A stretch of 64,000 bases of DNA from Cunninghamella blakesleeana (Eukaryota; Mucoromycota; Mucoromycetes; Mucorales; Cunninghamellaceae). Location of the stretch: contig JAFCIZ010000003.1 of assembly GCA_017871115.1 (NCBI GenBank), positions 249,001 through 313,000 on the forward strand. Reading direction: 5' to 3'. Below the pieces are notes generated by a model. That model saw nothing but the letters and a program-made list of their open reading frames with translations. It was not told where the DNA came from and ran no database searches. Both the position numbers and the translations under genes were made by a program. Positions 30,531 to 41,165 of the stretch are shown one piece after another (within the stretch, counting starts at the first letter, position 1; each line of letters opens with the position of its first letter).

Positions 30531-31200
30531 ATATATTTTTAAACAAGTGTTTTTGCATATATAAATATATGCATATATATATATATTAACTTTATATTTT
30601 ATCCAATAGTATTTCATAATTTTATATATATTTATTTATTTTATCTTTTATAACTTTATCAATTTATACTCCTCCTTGTTATAATGGTCTTTATAACTTA
30701 CCTACCAATCTGGGTTTGAATTCAGATCATTTTTATATATAAAGGAGCGAAATTTTATTTTATTTGAAAAAATCAGTTAATACGAAGTTAATAATTAGTT
30801 AATTTTAAATAAAAGAACTTATATTATAACAAATAAGTCTATTAACTCATCTTTTTAGCTAAAGATTATATTTACTTTATATTAATATTGTTGATTATTA
30901 TCCAATATTACTTTATATTACATTATTATAATAATCGTTGATCTTTATCCGATATTATATTTATTTTATTTTAAATTTATTATTTTGTCTATATAATTGT
31001 TGATCTTTATCCAATTATATAATTTATTTTATTTTATTATTTTATTTTTATTTTAAACTATCAATCTAAACTAAGTTGTATCTACTTATAAAACAAGATA
31101 CTGGTGCTCACTGACGACTAAACTAAACTACAAAACTATCTACTTTCCAAAACTATAAAAGGAAATTCTACTTTTCAAACAACCAAAAATTTACACAACA
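30476..31200 (+). repeat. 3' LTR of LTR-RT3
   Basis: 725 bp, same length as the 5' LTR and identical as far as I can read, followed by the CTAC duplication. Confidence 0.95.
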
Positions 31201-31204
31201 CTAC

Positions 31205-31319
31205 TTATAAAACAAGATACTGGTGCTCACTGACAACTAAACTAAACTATAAAACTATCTACTTTCCAAAACTATAAAAGGAAATTCTATTTTTCAAACA
31301 ACCAAAAATTTACACAACA
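31205..31319 (+). repeat. 3' LTR of LTR-RT2, right part
   Basis: Resumes LTR2 after the LTR-RT3 insertion (TTATAAAACAAGATACTGG onward) and ends CACAACA, followed by the CTAT duplication of LTR-RT2. Confidence 0.93.
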
Positions 31320-31323
31320 CTAT

Positions 31324-31420
31324 AAAAGGAAATTCTACTTTTACAACAACCAAAAATTTACACAACACAACACTTATTTTATTTTAACAAAAATAACTCT
31401 TACCAAAAACACACACAACA
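31324..31420 (+). repeat. LTR remnants beside tRNA-Val
   Basis: Two LTR ends in series: an LTR2/3-like end (to about 31368) and the older LTR end TTATTTTATTTTAACAAAAA ... ACACACAACA finishing 6 bp from the 3' end of the tRNA gene. Confidence 0.7.
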
Positions 31421-31426
31421 AAAATA

Positions 31427-31500
31427 TGATTCCTGCCAGATTCGAACTGGCGACCGCCTGTGTGTTAGACAGGCGTGATAACCGACTACACCAAGGAATC
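31427..31500 (-). tRNA. tRNA-Val(AAC)
   Basis: 74 nt on the minus strand with a 7-bp acceptor stem (GATTCCT with AGGAATC), discriminator A, the D-arm GTGTAGTCGGTTATCAC, the anticodon loop CTAACAC (anticodon AAC) and the T-arm TTCGAAT. No intron. LTR ends lie 6 bp beyond its 3' end and 13 bp upstream of its 5' end. Confidence 0.95.
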
Positions 31501-31513
31501 AAATTCATGTTTT

Positions 31514-31947
31514 TGTTGTTTTATTATTTTATTATAATTCTAGTAGAAGTTATTTTTATAATTATTCTATGAATATCCGTATTTCTTTAATAAACGCGTC
31601 ACTCAGACAATACACTATTTGTTATAACTATTCTTCTGATAAAATAACAAAAGTAATTAATATAAATCTTATATCAAAAAGAGTTGTTTTTTTTATTTTA
31701 TTAAAACAATCGTCGTATTTATATTTTTTAGAGGATCTAGTACTACTTTGATTATTATTAACATTTATAATACTATTCTATAAAAATCATAAAAGCGAAA
31801 AGGATTTAATAAAATTAAGGAAAGGTTTAAAAAAAAAGAATAAGTTATACAAAAGGAAAAGTGAAGAAAAAGGAAAAAGAAAAAATAAAAATAAAAATAA
31901 AAATAAATAAAAATGTATATTTTTTTAAATCCCGATTGTAAGAGGAT
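31514..31947 (-). repeat. Probable 3' LTR region of LTR-RT4
   Basis: AT-rich stretch between the LTR-RT4 integrase stop (31948) and tRNA-Val. On the minus strand it ends ...AAAACAACA at 31514, 13 bp upstream of the tRNA. The outer 150 bp are repeated, reversed, at 42826-42978. The inner boundary of the LTR is not resolved; purine-rich runs lie near 31845-31912. Confidence 0.6.
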
Positions 31948-32694
31948 TTATTTTGATTTTCCAGTGTTGGGTTTAAATTTTCGTTTTTGTTTCCTTTCTT
32001 TTTCTTCAAAGCTATTTTCTTTTTCTTTGTTATTATTGATTTTATTATTGTTATTGCTATTATTGTTATTATTATTATTACTGTTATTATTACCGACATT
32101 ATCCCCCTCCTGTTCTTTTGTTCGTCTCTGAACATTAGCATTGTGATTCTGTACACTGGTAGGTGCAACCGTTTTATCGATGTGAATAGTAAAATCAGTG
32201 GAAGTTTGTGAATTACTCAAATTACTATTATTAGTTCTATCGTTATTGTTGGTTGCTTCACGCCATTTACGCCTTTCGTTGACGGGATCATACCACGGTA
32301 TAGTATTATTTATCTCACCATATATTGGCATAAGACGATCAATATGTATCCATGCACCTACTGGTTCGCCATTTAGTGTTTCTAATTTATATGTATTATA
32401 CGTGTTATTTTTTCCAACAATTAGATATGGTCCTTTAAACTTGGGTTCTAGTCCTAAACGTCCTTCATGGGTTAGTTTAACATGGTCTCCAACTTCGAAA
32501 TCAAGTTTTTTGATTGCTTTATCCCATTTTTGTTTCTCTTTATCAGATGCAATTTTTATTTTAAATGTAGCAGCTGCCCGGTGTTGACCTAATTTTTCAA
32601 GTTCTTTGGCGTTTATTTCAGCTATCGTTCGTGGGTCTTTTATAGTCAGATTATCTATGTATGGTCTTAATATATCACCTGGAATAGTAGGATC
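31948..32694 (-). pseudogene. LTR-RT4 integrase, C-terminal part
   Basis: About 249 codons that continue the frame of 40258-41163 across the LTR-RT5 insertion (GRDP | TIPGD). It contains the GPY/F-like domain (VGDHVKLTHEGRLGLEPKFKGPYLIVG) and then an Asn-rich, charged tail ending KRKFKPNTGKSK. A relative of this tail is found at 42979-43415. The gene is broken by LTR-RT5 and has no RT upstream. Confidence 0.88.
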
Positions 32695-33104
32695 TGTTGA
32701 ATTTATCAATTCAAAATTATACAAAAAAAATTAAAAACAAAGAAATATTGTGAAACTTTTGGTTAACCTTTATTCAAATGTAAAAGACAAGGGTTGTATT
32801 TATACCTTTTAGTGGATTGGTGACACTGGGCTTAGTTTATATGATATAATATGAAAATAGAATTATAAAGTTATCTAGTAAAGGTAACGTGAATTAGAAT
32901 GGAGTTTAAAGTGTGTCTATGGTAATGGATCTGCGGGATTAGAAGATTTAAAGTTATAGCAATGCATAAGCTAATAGGAATAGATCATTTTGTATCAGGT
33001 ACACAGTAGTGATTTTATAATAAATATCAAATATTTCATGTGTATTATAAGTGTATTATAGTTATGAAGTCATTTAATATTGTTATTATATGGTAAATAC
33101 AACA
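32695..33104 (-). repeat. 3' LTR of LTR-RT5
   Basis: 410 bp, same length as the other LTR and the same sequence by eye. A TATA-like GGTATAAATAC (minus strand) lies near 32800-32811. The polypurine tract GGAAGGGAGTAA (33105-33116) abuts it on the coding strand. Confidence 0.95.
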
Positions 33105-33203
33105 TTACTCCCTTCCAGGTTGAAGCAACCGTTAGAGTGTTATATTTGTGAATTTTTTTTTAGAAGTATAGTTGAAGAAAAGAAGTTTTTTTTTTTTTTT
33201 TTT

Positions 33204-34374
33204 TTATGCAAGCAGTTTTCTACGACCATGTTTTTTAATGACCGACGTGGCTTGTTTTCTTTTAAGAGGATTTCTCTTTTCATTTAAATTTTTCTTTTCT
33301 TTTTCTTTTAATATATTTATTCTTTTCCAATATGTATCAATGCAGTCTTGTGCATTTATATCGATAGATTTTTCCCATGTATCATCTTCAGCAGAATAAC
33401 CTTTCCATCTTATTTTATATTCTCTATTTTGTTCAGTGCCTCTATGGTTTATTATAGCTTCAACTTCATAGATTTCATCAGTTGGAATGGTTTCATCGTG
33501 TGATATTAGTTTTAATTCTGATGGTGTATAATTTCTTGATGTTAATGCACCAGTCATATCTTTTAAAATATAATTACCGTTTTCAGTTTTATTAACTACA
33601 ATATATGGACCTTCATATACAGGAGCTAGTTTACTGGTACGTGTAGGTAAACGTGCAACTACATAACTATTAATTGGAAAGTTTACTATGGGATATTTTT
33701 TATTAAAAGCTTCTTTTTGTGCTTTAACAATCATATCCGTTCTTTCCTTAATAGCTGGAAATACAATATCAGCCATATAATCCATTCTATCCAGTAGTTT
33801 TTGATAGGATATAGGATTTTTGGATGTGATGTCAGTATCTGTTTTGTTTTTATCTAATGCAGCATAAGGTGTATTCATATGTCTAGCAAACATAAGGGAA
33901 AAAGGGGCAGTTTGTAACCGTTTAGATATTTTATGGTTAACTGCTAATTGTGCAATTGGAGTATACCAATCCCAATCCACTTTTGTTCCTTGTATATGTT
34001 TTTGAATAATCTCTTGTGCAATACGAACATATCTTTCAGCAACGCCATTACCTCGTGGATGATAAGGTGTAGATAGACGATGATCAATATTCATAGTAGT
34101 ATATAGATTTTTAAAGAATTGATTTTTAAATTCAGTACCGTTATCGGATTGTACAATTTTTGGATAACCAAAATCGCCAAATACTTGTATTAAAGTGTGA
34201 ATAACAGTGTCGGATTTTTTGTCAGGTAAAGGTCGATAGATATTGAATCGTGTACATACGTCAACCATAACTAATAAATAGTTGTTACCTTTAGTTGATG
34301 TAGGAAAAGGTCCACATAAATCAATAGCCCAATGATCACCTGGTAAATAAGCAAAGACAGGACGTAATGGATTA
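33204..34374 (-). pseudogene. pol: LTR-RT5 Pol, integrase core and chromodomain
   Basis: Third segment of the polyprotein, after TcF1. The integrase core has D (HWAIDLCGPFPT), D (VQSDNGTEF) and E (GNGVAERYVR), then a GPY/F motif (APVYEGPYIVVN). The C-terminal chromodomain reads YEVEAIINHRG ... YKIRWKGYSAEDDTWEKS. This is the arrangement of chromoviruses, in which the chromodomain can direct integration to marked chromatin. The apparent N-terminal residues MISFAFRC come from TcF1. The gene is interrupted by TcF1 and by a stop codon further upstream. Confidence 0.92.
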
Positions 34375-36056
34375 CACCTAAAGGCAAAACTGATCACGGT
34401 TTTTTGATTTTTTAGTTATTTTTTATTGGACTTGATTTTGTACTAAATATTCAAATACAAGTTTAATTATTTATTTTCTTTAAATGTATCCTCACATGAT
34501 TGACTTTTCTTTCATGCAGTAATACAAATACTATTAATGTGTTTATTATGTATAAAATGCATTTTAAAATTTTTATTTCTAGTTTTTATAAATCTGTAAA
34601 AAAATACAACTTCATACAATAACTGATATCTACTGTTTAATAATGTATATGATCACCTTTATTTTGTATTACTAAATCGCACCTCTTAGGCATGGAATGG
34701 ATAACAGTTTTAGCCATATTGTTCATAGCCGGAGAATCCCAAATGACTTGAATACGTTCCCACAAATCATCCAATGATACAGCAGGTTCAGCATACTTTT
34801 CATGTAACAATTGCTTTAGATAAGCCCACATGTTTTCAATGGGATTTAAATCAGGAGAGTACGTAGGCCAATAAAGTAAATCCACATTGTTTTTTTTGTA
34901 CCATTCTTGGGATGCTTTTGCTGTATGTTTAGGATCTTTATCTTGCAACAATTTAACCTGTGATTTGTCAAAGTTATACCATTCTACAGTTTTTATAAAT
35001 TCGTCATTCATGATATCTATAAACAATTGCGTATCCATGGTCGAATCTATTCTAGTCAAGTAACCGACACCTTGTGCTGTTATACAACCCCAAAGGCATA
35101 CTGAACCTCCACCACCTTTTGGCACTTCATATACTTCATGTGGTTTTGTTGGCCTATTTCTTTCTCCCCACACCCACTGATAGCCTTCTCCACCAAACCT
35201 GTGCACCCTAGTTTCGTCAGCAAAGATTACTTTATCCCAATCACTAGAGTCCCAACCACCATACATTTTTGCAAACTGCAAACGGTTTTTTTTGACATCA
35301 CGTGATATTGGAAATACTTTTCTTTTTTTATGAGCAAAAAGGTTTCGAGATTTAAGGAACCTACGAATAGTCCGAAGGCTTGCATCACTAATATTATTAT
35401 ACTTTAAATATCTCTGAGTTTCAACAGCATTGATAACCTTCCCCGTTTTAATAGATCTAGCAATTAAATTAGAGGTATGTTTGGATATTTTTTTTGGTCG
35501 ACCACCGTGACATGTTTTTATTGGCCCAATTGACTGTCTAATTTTTGATATTTCCCCAACAGATATATTATATTTTTCTGCTATTGCCCTATGAGTATCA
35601 CCATGTTTTATTGCATCAGTTATATATTGTTTCTTTTGTCTTGTAATATAAGTCATATTAATAAAATATCAAGTATTTGATCACAGTAAAACTTATGCAA
35701 TTTAAAAATAAATGTAAAGAGAAAAAGAAGAAGGTTAAAATAAATATACAAAATACAGAATATAAATATTTGAAGAAATAAAATATTGACCGATTTGAAA
35801 CAGGCCATGGAGGTTTAAATAATAACACAAACTTTTTTTTAAAAATCACCGATCCGGAAATTTTGGATTTTTTTTTTTAAATTAATTTAATTTCCATTTA
35901 TTGACCGTGGACTTTAAACCATATTGTTTCAAAATATAGAGTATTAGTTAAGGAAAATTTATCACCCATCAACATATTTCTTTTAGTTGTATTAAATAAA
36001 ATATAATGCCAAACAATCAAAAAAGCGAGCACCGTGATCAGTTTTGCCTCTAGGTG
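34375..36056 (-). mobile_element. Complete TcF1 element
   Basis: 1682 bp; TA at 34373-34374 and 36057-36058. Inserted in LTR-RT5 pol between the integrase zinc domain and the catalytic core. Removing it restores the reading frame. Confidence 0.96.
34637..35656 (-). CDS. TcF Tc1-type transposase
   Basis: Intact, 339 residues, identical in protein sequence to the copy at 17246-18265: HTH KYNISVGEISKIRQS, D147, D239 (QDKDPKH), E274. Confidence 0.95.
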   Translation of the reverse strand: MTYITRQKKQYITDAIKHGDTHRAIAEKYNISVGEISKIRQSIGPIKTCHGGRPKKISKHTSNLIARSIKTGKVINAVETQRYLKYNNISDASLRTIRRFLKSRNLFAHKKRKVFPISRDVKKNRLQFAKMYGGWDSSDWDKVIFADETRVHRFGGEGYQWVWGERNRPTKPHEVYEVPKGGGGSVCLWGCITAQGVGYLTRIDSTMDTQLFIDIMNDEFIKTVEWYNFDKSQVKLLQDKDPKHTAKASQEWYKKNNVDLLYWPTYSPDLNPIENMWAYLKQLLHEKYAEPAVSLDDLWERIQVIWDSPAMNNMAKTVIHSMPKRCDLVIQNKGDHIHY

Positions 36057-37440
36057 TATATCCTCTTCTTACAATATTATATTTTTGACAAGCAGGACAT
36101 TCTTTAACTATTTCTAGTGCATCTTTCATAATATGAACCCAATGTAAACCTTCATTATGTACAGCTTTAACAATTGCTTCAGCACCAAAGTGTCCGAAAG
36201 AATGAACTCTTTGTAGTATGGATTTATGTTGATTAGCTGGTGGTATAATATAATCAGTGGTTTGATTTTGGATTACTTGGATAAAATGTTTTTCTTCAAA
36301 GTATGGTTCTTTTTGTTTTATTTTATCCAGTTTTTCTTTTATTATTTTGTTTGGCTTTTTGTTTGCATAACCTTTGTTTGCTAAAAGGTGTTGACTTGAT
36401 TTATTTGGTTTATTATCCCCCTCTATCTCTTTGTCAGGTATATCAAGACGGGACAAGAGATCAGGTAGTGTGTTAAGTTTACCTGGTAAGTGAATAATAG
36501 TAAAAGAATAATCAAGTAAAGTATCTAGCCATTGTATCATCATGGGTGAAGCTATCTTTTGTGTATGTAAATAGGTAAGAGCTCTATGATCAGTGTAAAG
36601 TACAAAAGGTTTACCCCATAAGAATTTATGATATTTTTTAAGTGCAAAAACTATAGCTAATAGTTCTCTTTTATTAGTACTATAATTGCGTTGACTTTTA
36701 GATAAAGATTTAGCCATGTATCCTATATGACGTTCTTTACCGTTTATTTTTTGAAATAATGATGCACCAATACCATAATCACTGGCATCAGTTGCAACAT
36801 AAAATGTTTTAGAAAGATCAGGAAAGTGTAATAATGTATTATTTTGTAATTCTTGTTTAATGGTATTAAAATGTTTTTCATGAACTGATGTCCAATCATT
36901 ATTTGTTATATTTTTATAATTACGTAAAGCGTCTATAGGTGCAGTTAAAGCAGCAATATTAGCTATGTGTAATCTGAAGTAATTAACTATACCAAGAAAC
37001 TGTTGAACAGCATGACCTGTCTTAGGACGTTGCCATTCTAATACATTAGTGACTTTTCGTGGATCAAGATCATGACCTTTATCTGATATACAGAATCCTA
37101 GTAAGTAAACACATGTCTGTGCGAAGTGACATTTTTTAGGATTAAGTATCAAATTAACTTCTGTTAATTTCTTTATTGCTATAGATACATGTTCAATGTG
37201 TTCTGTCATATTTTTAGAATGAATAACAACATCATCAACAAATGTTTGGACGTAAGGAAGACCATTGAAGATGTGATGCATTACTCTTTGAAATTTAGAT
37301 GATAGAGGCTTCAATCCAAAAGGACAACCTTTAAACATGTATTGTCTACCTTTGTGTGTAAAAGTAGTTTTATGTTGATCATCTGGATGAATCATGAATC
37401 TATGAAATGCACTTTTTAAATCTAGTGTGGTGAAGATTTT
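36057..37440 (-). pseudogene. pol: LTR-RT5 Pol, RT active site to integrase zinc domain
   Basis: Same frame as the upstream segment but separated from it by the TAA at 37441-37443. It contains the RT block KTTFTHKGRQYMFKGCPFGL, the active site FVDD (VQTFVDDVVIHS), RNase H (VATDASDYGIG, NKRELLAIVFAL, YTDHRALTYL) and the integrase HHCC finger (HSFGHFGAEA ... CPACQKYN). Without the single stop and TcF1 the polyprotein would be open from end to end. Confidence 0.92.
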
Positions 37441-39726
37441 TTATCCGTGCATGTTCTCAAAGATCTCATTGATCAATGGTAAAGGATATATATCATCCTG
37501 TAAATGTTTATTAATGTGTCGTGGATCAAGACAAGGGCGTTTACCGGTGATATTACCGTACTCATCTTTCTTGGGTGCAAGTGTTATAGGACTATTCCAA
37601 GTGGTATCGACTGGGGCGATAGTGATTGTACCTTCTTCCAACCAAGTTTTTACTGCCTCATCAACCAATGGTTGCATTGTATATGCTATAGGATATTGGC
37701 GATGATTAGTATCATTGGATGGCATAGTAGGTGTATTTAATTTAACTACAGAAATATCAAGTGTACAAAAAGATGTCTTAGGTATCAATTGATTTTCATC
37801 AATATAAGGTGTTATAGAATCTATGAATATGATTCTTTCTTCCTTTGTACCTGCAGGTGAATTATTAGGTTCTTTTATTTCTAATAATTCTTTATCATCA
37901 TTGTTTTTGATCTGTATTTTATTATCATCCCAATTGTATGCAAGACCTAAAAAACCTATATCAAGTTTTGGTATTAAGTCTCTTCCAATCAAGATATCAT
38001 AATCATTAGAAGATAGCTCTAATACATGGAATGAATGTGTAAGTATTAATCCATTGTATTTAATGGAGACAGGTCCCGTAAGACCGATGTGTGAAGACGA
38101 ATTATTTTTAGTGACAAAATGCAAATTAACATGTGGATTTTTATTAAACTTTATATTATTATTAGAACAAAATTTCAGGCTAATCACAGATACATCAGCA
38201 CCAGTGTCTAGCAAGGCTTTCATTCTAATGTCATTAACAATTAATGGTAATATAAAGGGATTATTATTATTAGTATGATGTGTAGTTATCATATTAATAT
38301 TAATGTTAATTTCATTTTTGTCTTTATTGCCTTCAACATCCATAGCATCTTCAAGTGTCTCTTCTATATCATCAGCAGCTTGTACTTCTAATTCATCCCA
38401 ATCAAGATTCAAATCAATGTCAGCATGATGTTTAGGGAGAAGAAGAGTAGGAATAGCCGTGACCTTAGGTGTGGACACATTTTTATTTGTAAAAGAGGTG
38501 GAAGCGTTAATAGCTTGTACTCTGTATGTTTGGTTTTTGAATTGCTTTCCCTTGCAATGTGATTTATGTTCAGGTGTGTATACCTCAGGACAATTCCAAC
38601 ATTGTTTACCAGCAACAACATTATTCGTAGCAACAGAAGTAGATACTGGAGCGTGTTTAGGAATAAGTTTACTAGCAACAATTTTATTTTTTAATACTTT
38701 GCATTCCTCAGTAGTATGGCTTGATCTTTTACCATGTTCAGAACAGTATTTATCCCTTACAGGAAAACGATCACTACTGGTTCTTCTTTTGCTTCTTTTT
38801 GAATCAGAAGATTCTCCTTCATGGTCAAAAGCACGTTTCTGGGCATGTATATTGCGGGCAATATTTAAAACCACAGAAGAAGAAGAAGGAACACCGTCAA
38901 TATTATCATCACGTCCTTGCATGGCAATTAAAACACCATGTTGTAAAGAACGAGGAAGGGCACGAAGACAGAGGACAGCCATGATTTCATCATCAGACCA
39001 TTTAGCATTATGGTATGCAGCTTGAAATCTAAGACCAAACTCATTAACAGATTCACCATCATGCATCTTCATGTTTACTACATTTAAAGCATTTTTTATT
39101 CTTTTATCCTTGGCGTCAAAAGTATCTATGATCAGCTTGGAAGCTGTGGACCAAGATAAAGATTTACCTTTTAAGTGATCTTTGAACCAAATGGAGGAAT
39201 CACCCACCATGGCACAATGTACCCATTGTTCCCAATCAACTTCAAGGTTTACACCATTGGATATAAGAATTCTTTCAAACTTTTCTAAGAAAAGTTCAGC
39301 AGATTTAAACACCTCAGCATTGGTATCGTTTTTAACCTGACCATCCAAATAAAATAAAGGAACATCTTTGTAGATCATCCTTATATTAGTATTACTAGAG
39401 ATGGTGTTGTTCAAAATCTTCTGGGATGTCTGCAAAGTTTCAATATGTCTAGTCAACAAAGCTACTTCTTGACTCACATTGTAGTAATCTTTGTGATCAA
39501 TATCCATATCAGCTAATATATTTAATTTGGATGTTAATTTATCCTTTAACCTTTGGATTTTTTCATTTAAAGTAGGTACTTTAGCATGTTTGGAAGCAGA
39601 GGTACCAGTCATAGGAAAAGTATCCATAGGAGCAGGAGAAGAAGACTTGGAAGAATTGGCAGTGATAGGAGAAGCGGTGGCTTCAGCAACAATTTTAGTA
39701 TTATTGTTTTGATGTTCAAAAGACAT
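37441..39726 (-). pseudogene. gag-pol: LTR-RT5 Gag, protease and start of RT
   Basis: 761 codons ending at an in-frame TAA (37441-37443) in the fingers region of the RT, just before the KIFTTLDL block. Gag has a coiled N-terminal region, a capsid (FLEKFERIL, WFKDHLKGKSLSW, NEFGLRFQAAYHNAKW) and two Cys/His clusters (CSEHGKRSSHTTEEC and CWNCPEVYTPEHKSHC). The protease has LLDTGADVSVIS. RT begins with WNSPITLAPKKDE and GKRPCLDPRHINKHL. Gag and Pol share one frame, unlike LTR-RT1-3. Confidence 0.92.
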
Positions 39727-39847
39727 TATTGGTAAGTATAAAAATAAAATATAGATTATTTAGAATAAAATATAGTTATATAGAATAGTATAGTTTAGTT
39801 AGTATTAGAATAAAGATTATTTTTAATAATGAATTCACAATAAAAAA

Positions 39848-40257
39848 TGTTGAATTTATCAATTCAAAATTATACAAAAAAAATTAAAAACAAAGAAATA
39901 TTGTGAAACTTTTGGTTAACCTTTATTCAAATGTAAAAGACAAGGGTTGTATTTATACCTTTTAGTGGATTGGTGACACTGGGCTTAGTTTATATGATAT
40001 AATATGAAAATAGAATTATAAAGTTATCTAGTAAAGGTAACGTGAATTAGAATGGAGTTTAAAGTGTGTCTATGGTAATGGATCTGCGGGATTAGAAGAT
40101 TTAAAGTTATAGCAATGCATAAGCTAATAGGAATAGATCATTTTGTATCAGGTACACAGTAGTGATTTTATAATAAATATCAAATATTTCATGTGTATTA
40201 TAAGTGTATTATAGTTATGAAGTCATTTAATATTGTTATTATATGGTAAATACAACA
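39848..40257 (-). repeat. 5' LTR of LTR-RT5
   Basis: 410 bp, matching 32695-33104, followed by the GGATC duplication at 40258-40262. Between this LTR and the gag ATG (39726) is a 121-bp AT-rich leader without an obvious tRNA-type PBS (it begins TTTTTTATTGTGAATTC). Confidence 0.93.
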
Positions 40258-41163
40258 GGATCGCGCCCATATGTTAAAAAAAATGGTGATAGTCCAGTAG
40301 TACTGTGTTTGCGAATTCTACAAGCCCAAAGAGCAGCATTGATGAAATCATCCCACCTATGTAATGCGCCATTAACATACTTCCTCAGCATTCCTTTAAA
40401 TACACCGTTGAAGCGTTCGCATTTTCCATTTGTACGTGGGTGGAAAGCGGAAGTTAATAAGTGGTTAGTGGAAACATTAGTGATATATTTGCGGACCAGC
40501 TTACTAGTGAAATTGGATCCTCTGTCAGTTAGTATCTCTTCTGGACATCCAAATTTCATCATAATTTCATCATAAATAAAATCAGCAACAACTTCAGCAG
40601 TAGCATCAGGAACAGCTTTTGCTATAGGCCAATTTGTCGTATAATCTACAGCAGTTATGATCCAACGATTACCTTTTAGTGTAGTAGGTAGTTCTCCTAT
40701 AAAATCAAGGTGCCATCTTCCAAAAGCAGTGGGGATACGTAGCTGTGTCATTTCAGCATGTGGTCGTATATCTCTTTTTCCGTTAACTTGACATTGTGGG
40801 CATTCTCGTAACCAAGCGATGATATCTTTTTGAAAATTCGGCCACCAATACCTTTTCTTTAATAAATCCATTATTGTGATACTTCCCGAGTGTCCAAAAG
40901 CTTGGTGGTATTGATTGACAAGATCTGCTCTTTTATCATAAGGTATGAATTGTACTTCTAAACATTTATTGTTTATTTTTAATTTTTTAAAAACTTGATT
41001 TTCTTTAACGATAAATGTATTTTTATTTTTTTGTAATAGGTTTTGTGCCGATGGTGGAATCATTTTTGTATTTTGTATCAAATAGTATTTTGGCCAATCT
41101 GTGGGATGTGTTAAAGGTGATGTATATAAAAATTCTGGTTCAGTATTGATATTATTTTGGTCA
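40258..41163 (-). pseudogene. LTR-RT4 integrase, N-terminal part
   Basis: About 300 codons. The HHCC finger is HQAFGHSGSITIMD ... CPQCQVNGK and the core has D (WHLDFIGELPT), D (LTDRGSNF) and E (NGKCERFNGVF). LTR-RT5 interrupts it at GRDP. Its upstream side is cut at TcA2-1 and no RT of this element is present in the window. The residues METSEQFFPPLYD in front of it in the open frame are TcA2 inverted repeat. Confidence 0.88.
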
Positions 41164-41165
41164 TA

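Larger units (their letters stand above)
24473..31200 (+). mobile_element. LTR-RT3: complete, uninterrupted integrase-less retrotransposon
   Basis: 6728 bp; two 725-bp LTRs that look identical by eye (TGTTATGGTA ... CACAACA); target duplication CTAC (24469-24472 and 31201-31204). Content: PBS, gag, -1 frameshift, pol, ORF3. No integrase. It is the youngest insertion in this stack and all its frames are open. Confidence 0.95.
16282..31319 (+). mobile_element. LTR-RT2: integrase-less Ty3/gypsy-type retrotransposon, with TcF2 and LTR-RT3 nested
   Basis: LTRs TGTTATGAAG ... CACAACA, flanked by CTAT (16278-16281 and 31320-31323). Removing TcF2 (16984-18665) and LTR-RT3 (24473-31200) leaves about 6.6 kb: LTR, PBS, gag, -1 frameshift, pol (protease, RT, RNase H), ORF3, LTR. 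There is no integrase between pol and ORF3 (only 232 bp) or elsewhere. Confidence 0.93.
32695..40257 (-). mobile_element. LTR-RT5: chromodomain Ty3/gypsy retrotransposon, with TcF1 nested
   Basis: 7563 bp with 410-bp LTRs (minus-strand sense TGTTGTATTT ... AAATTCAACA), flanked by GGATC (32690-32694 and 40258-40262). One gag-pol frame with chromodomain integrase. It contains TcF1 and one premature stop. Inserted in the LTR-RT4 integrase gene. Confidence 0.95.

Noticed and set aside
38459..39025. 188-codon plus-strand ORF
   Set aside because: Antisense to the intact Gag frame of LTR-RT5; no recognisable content.
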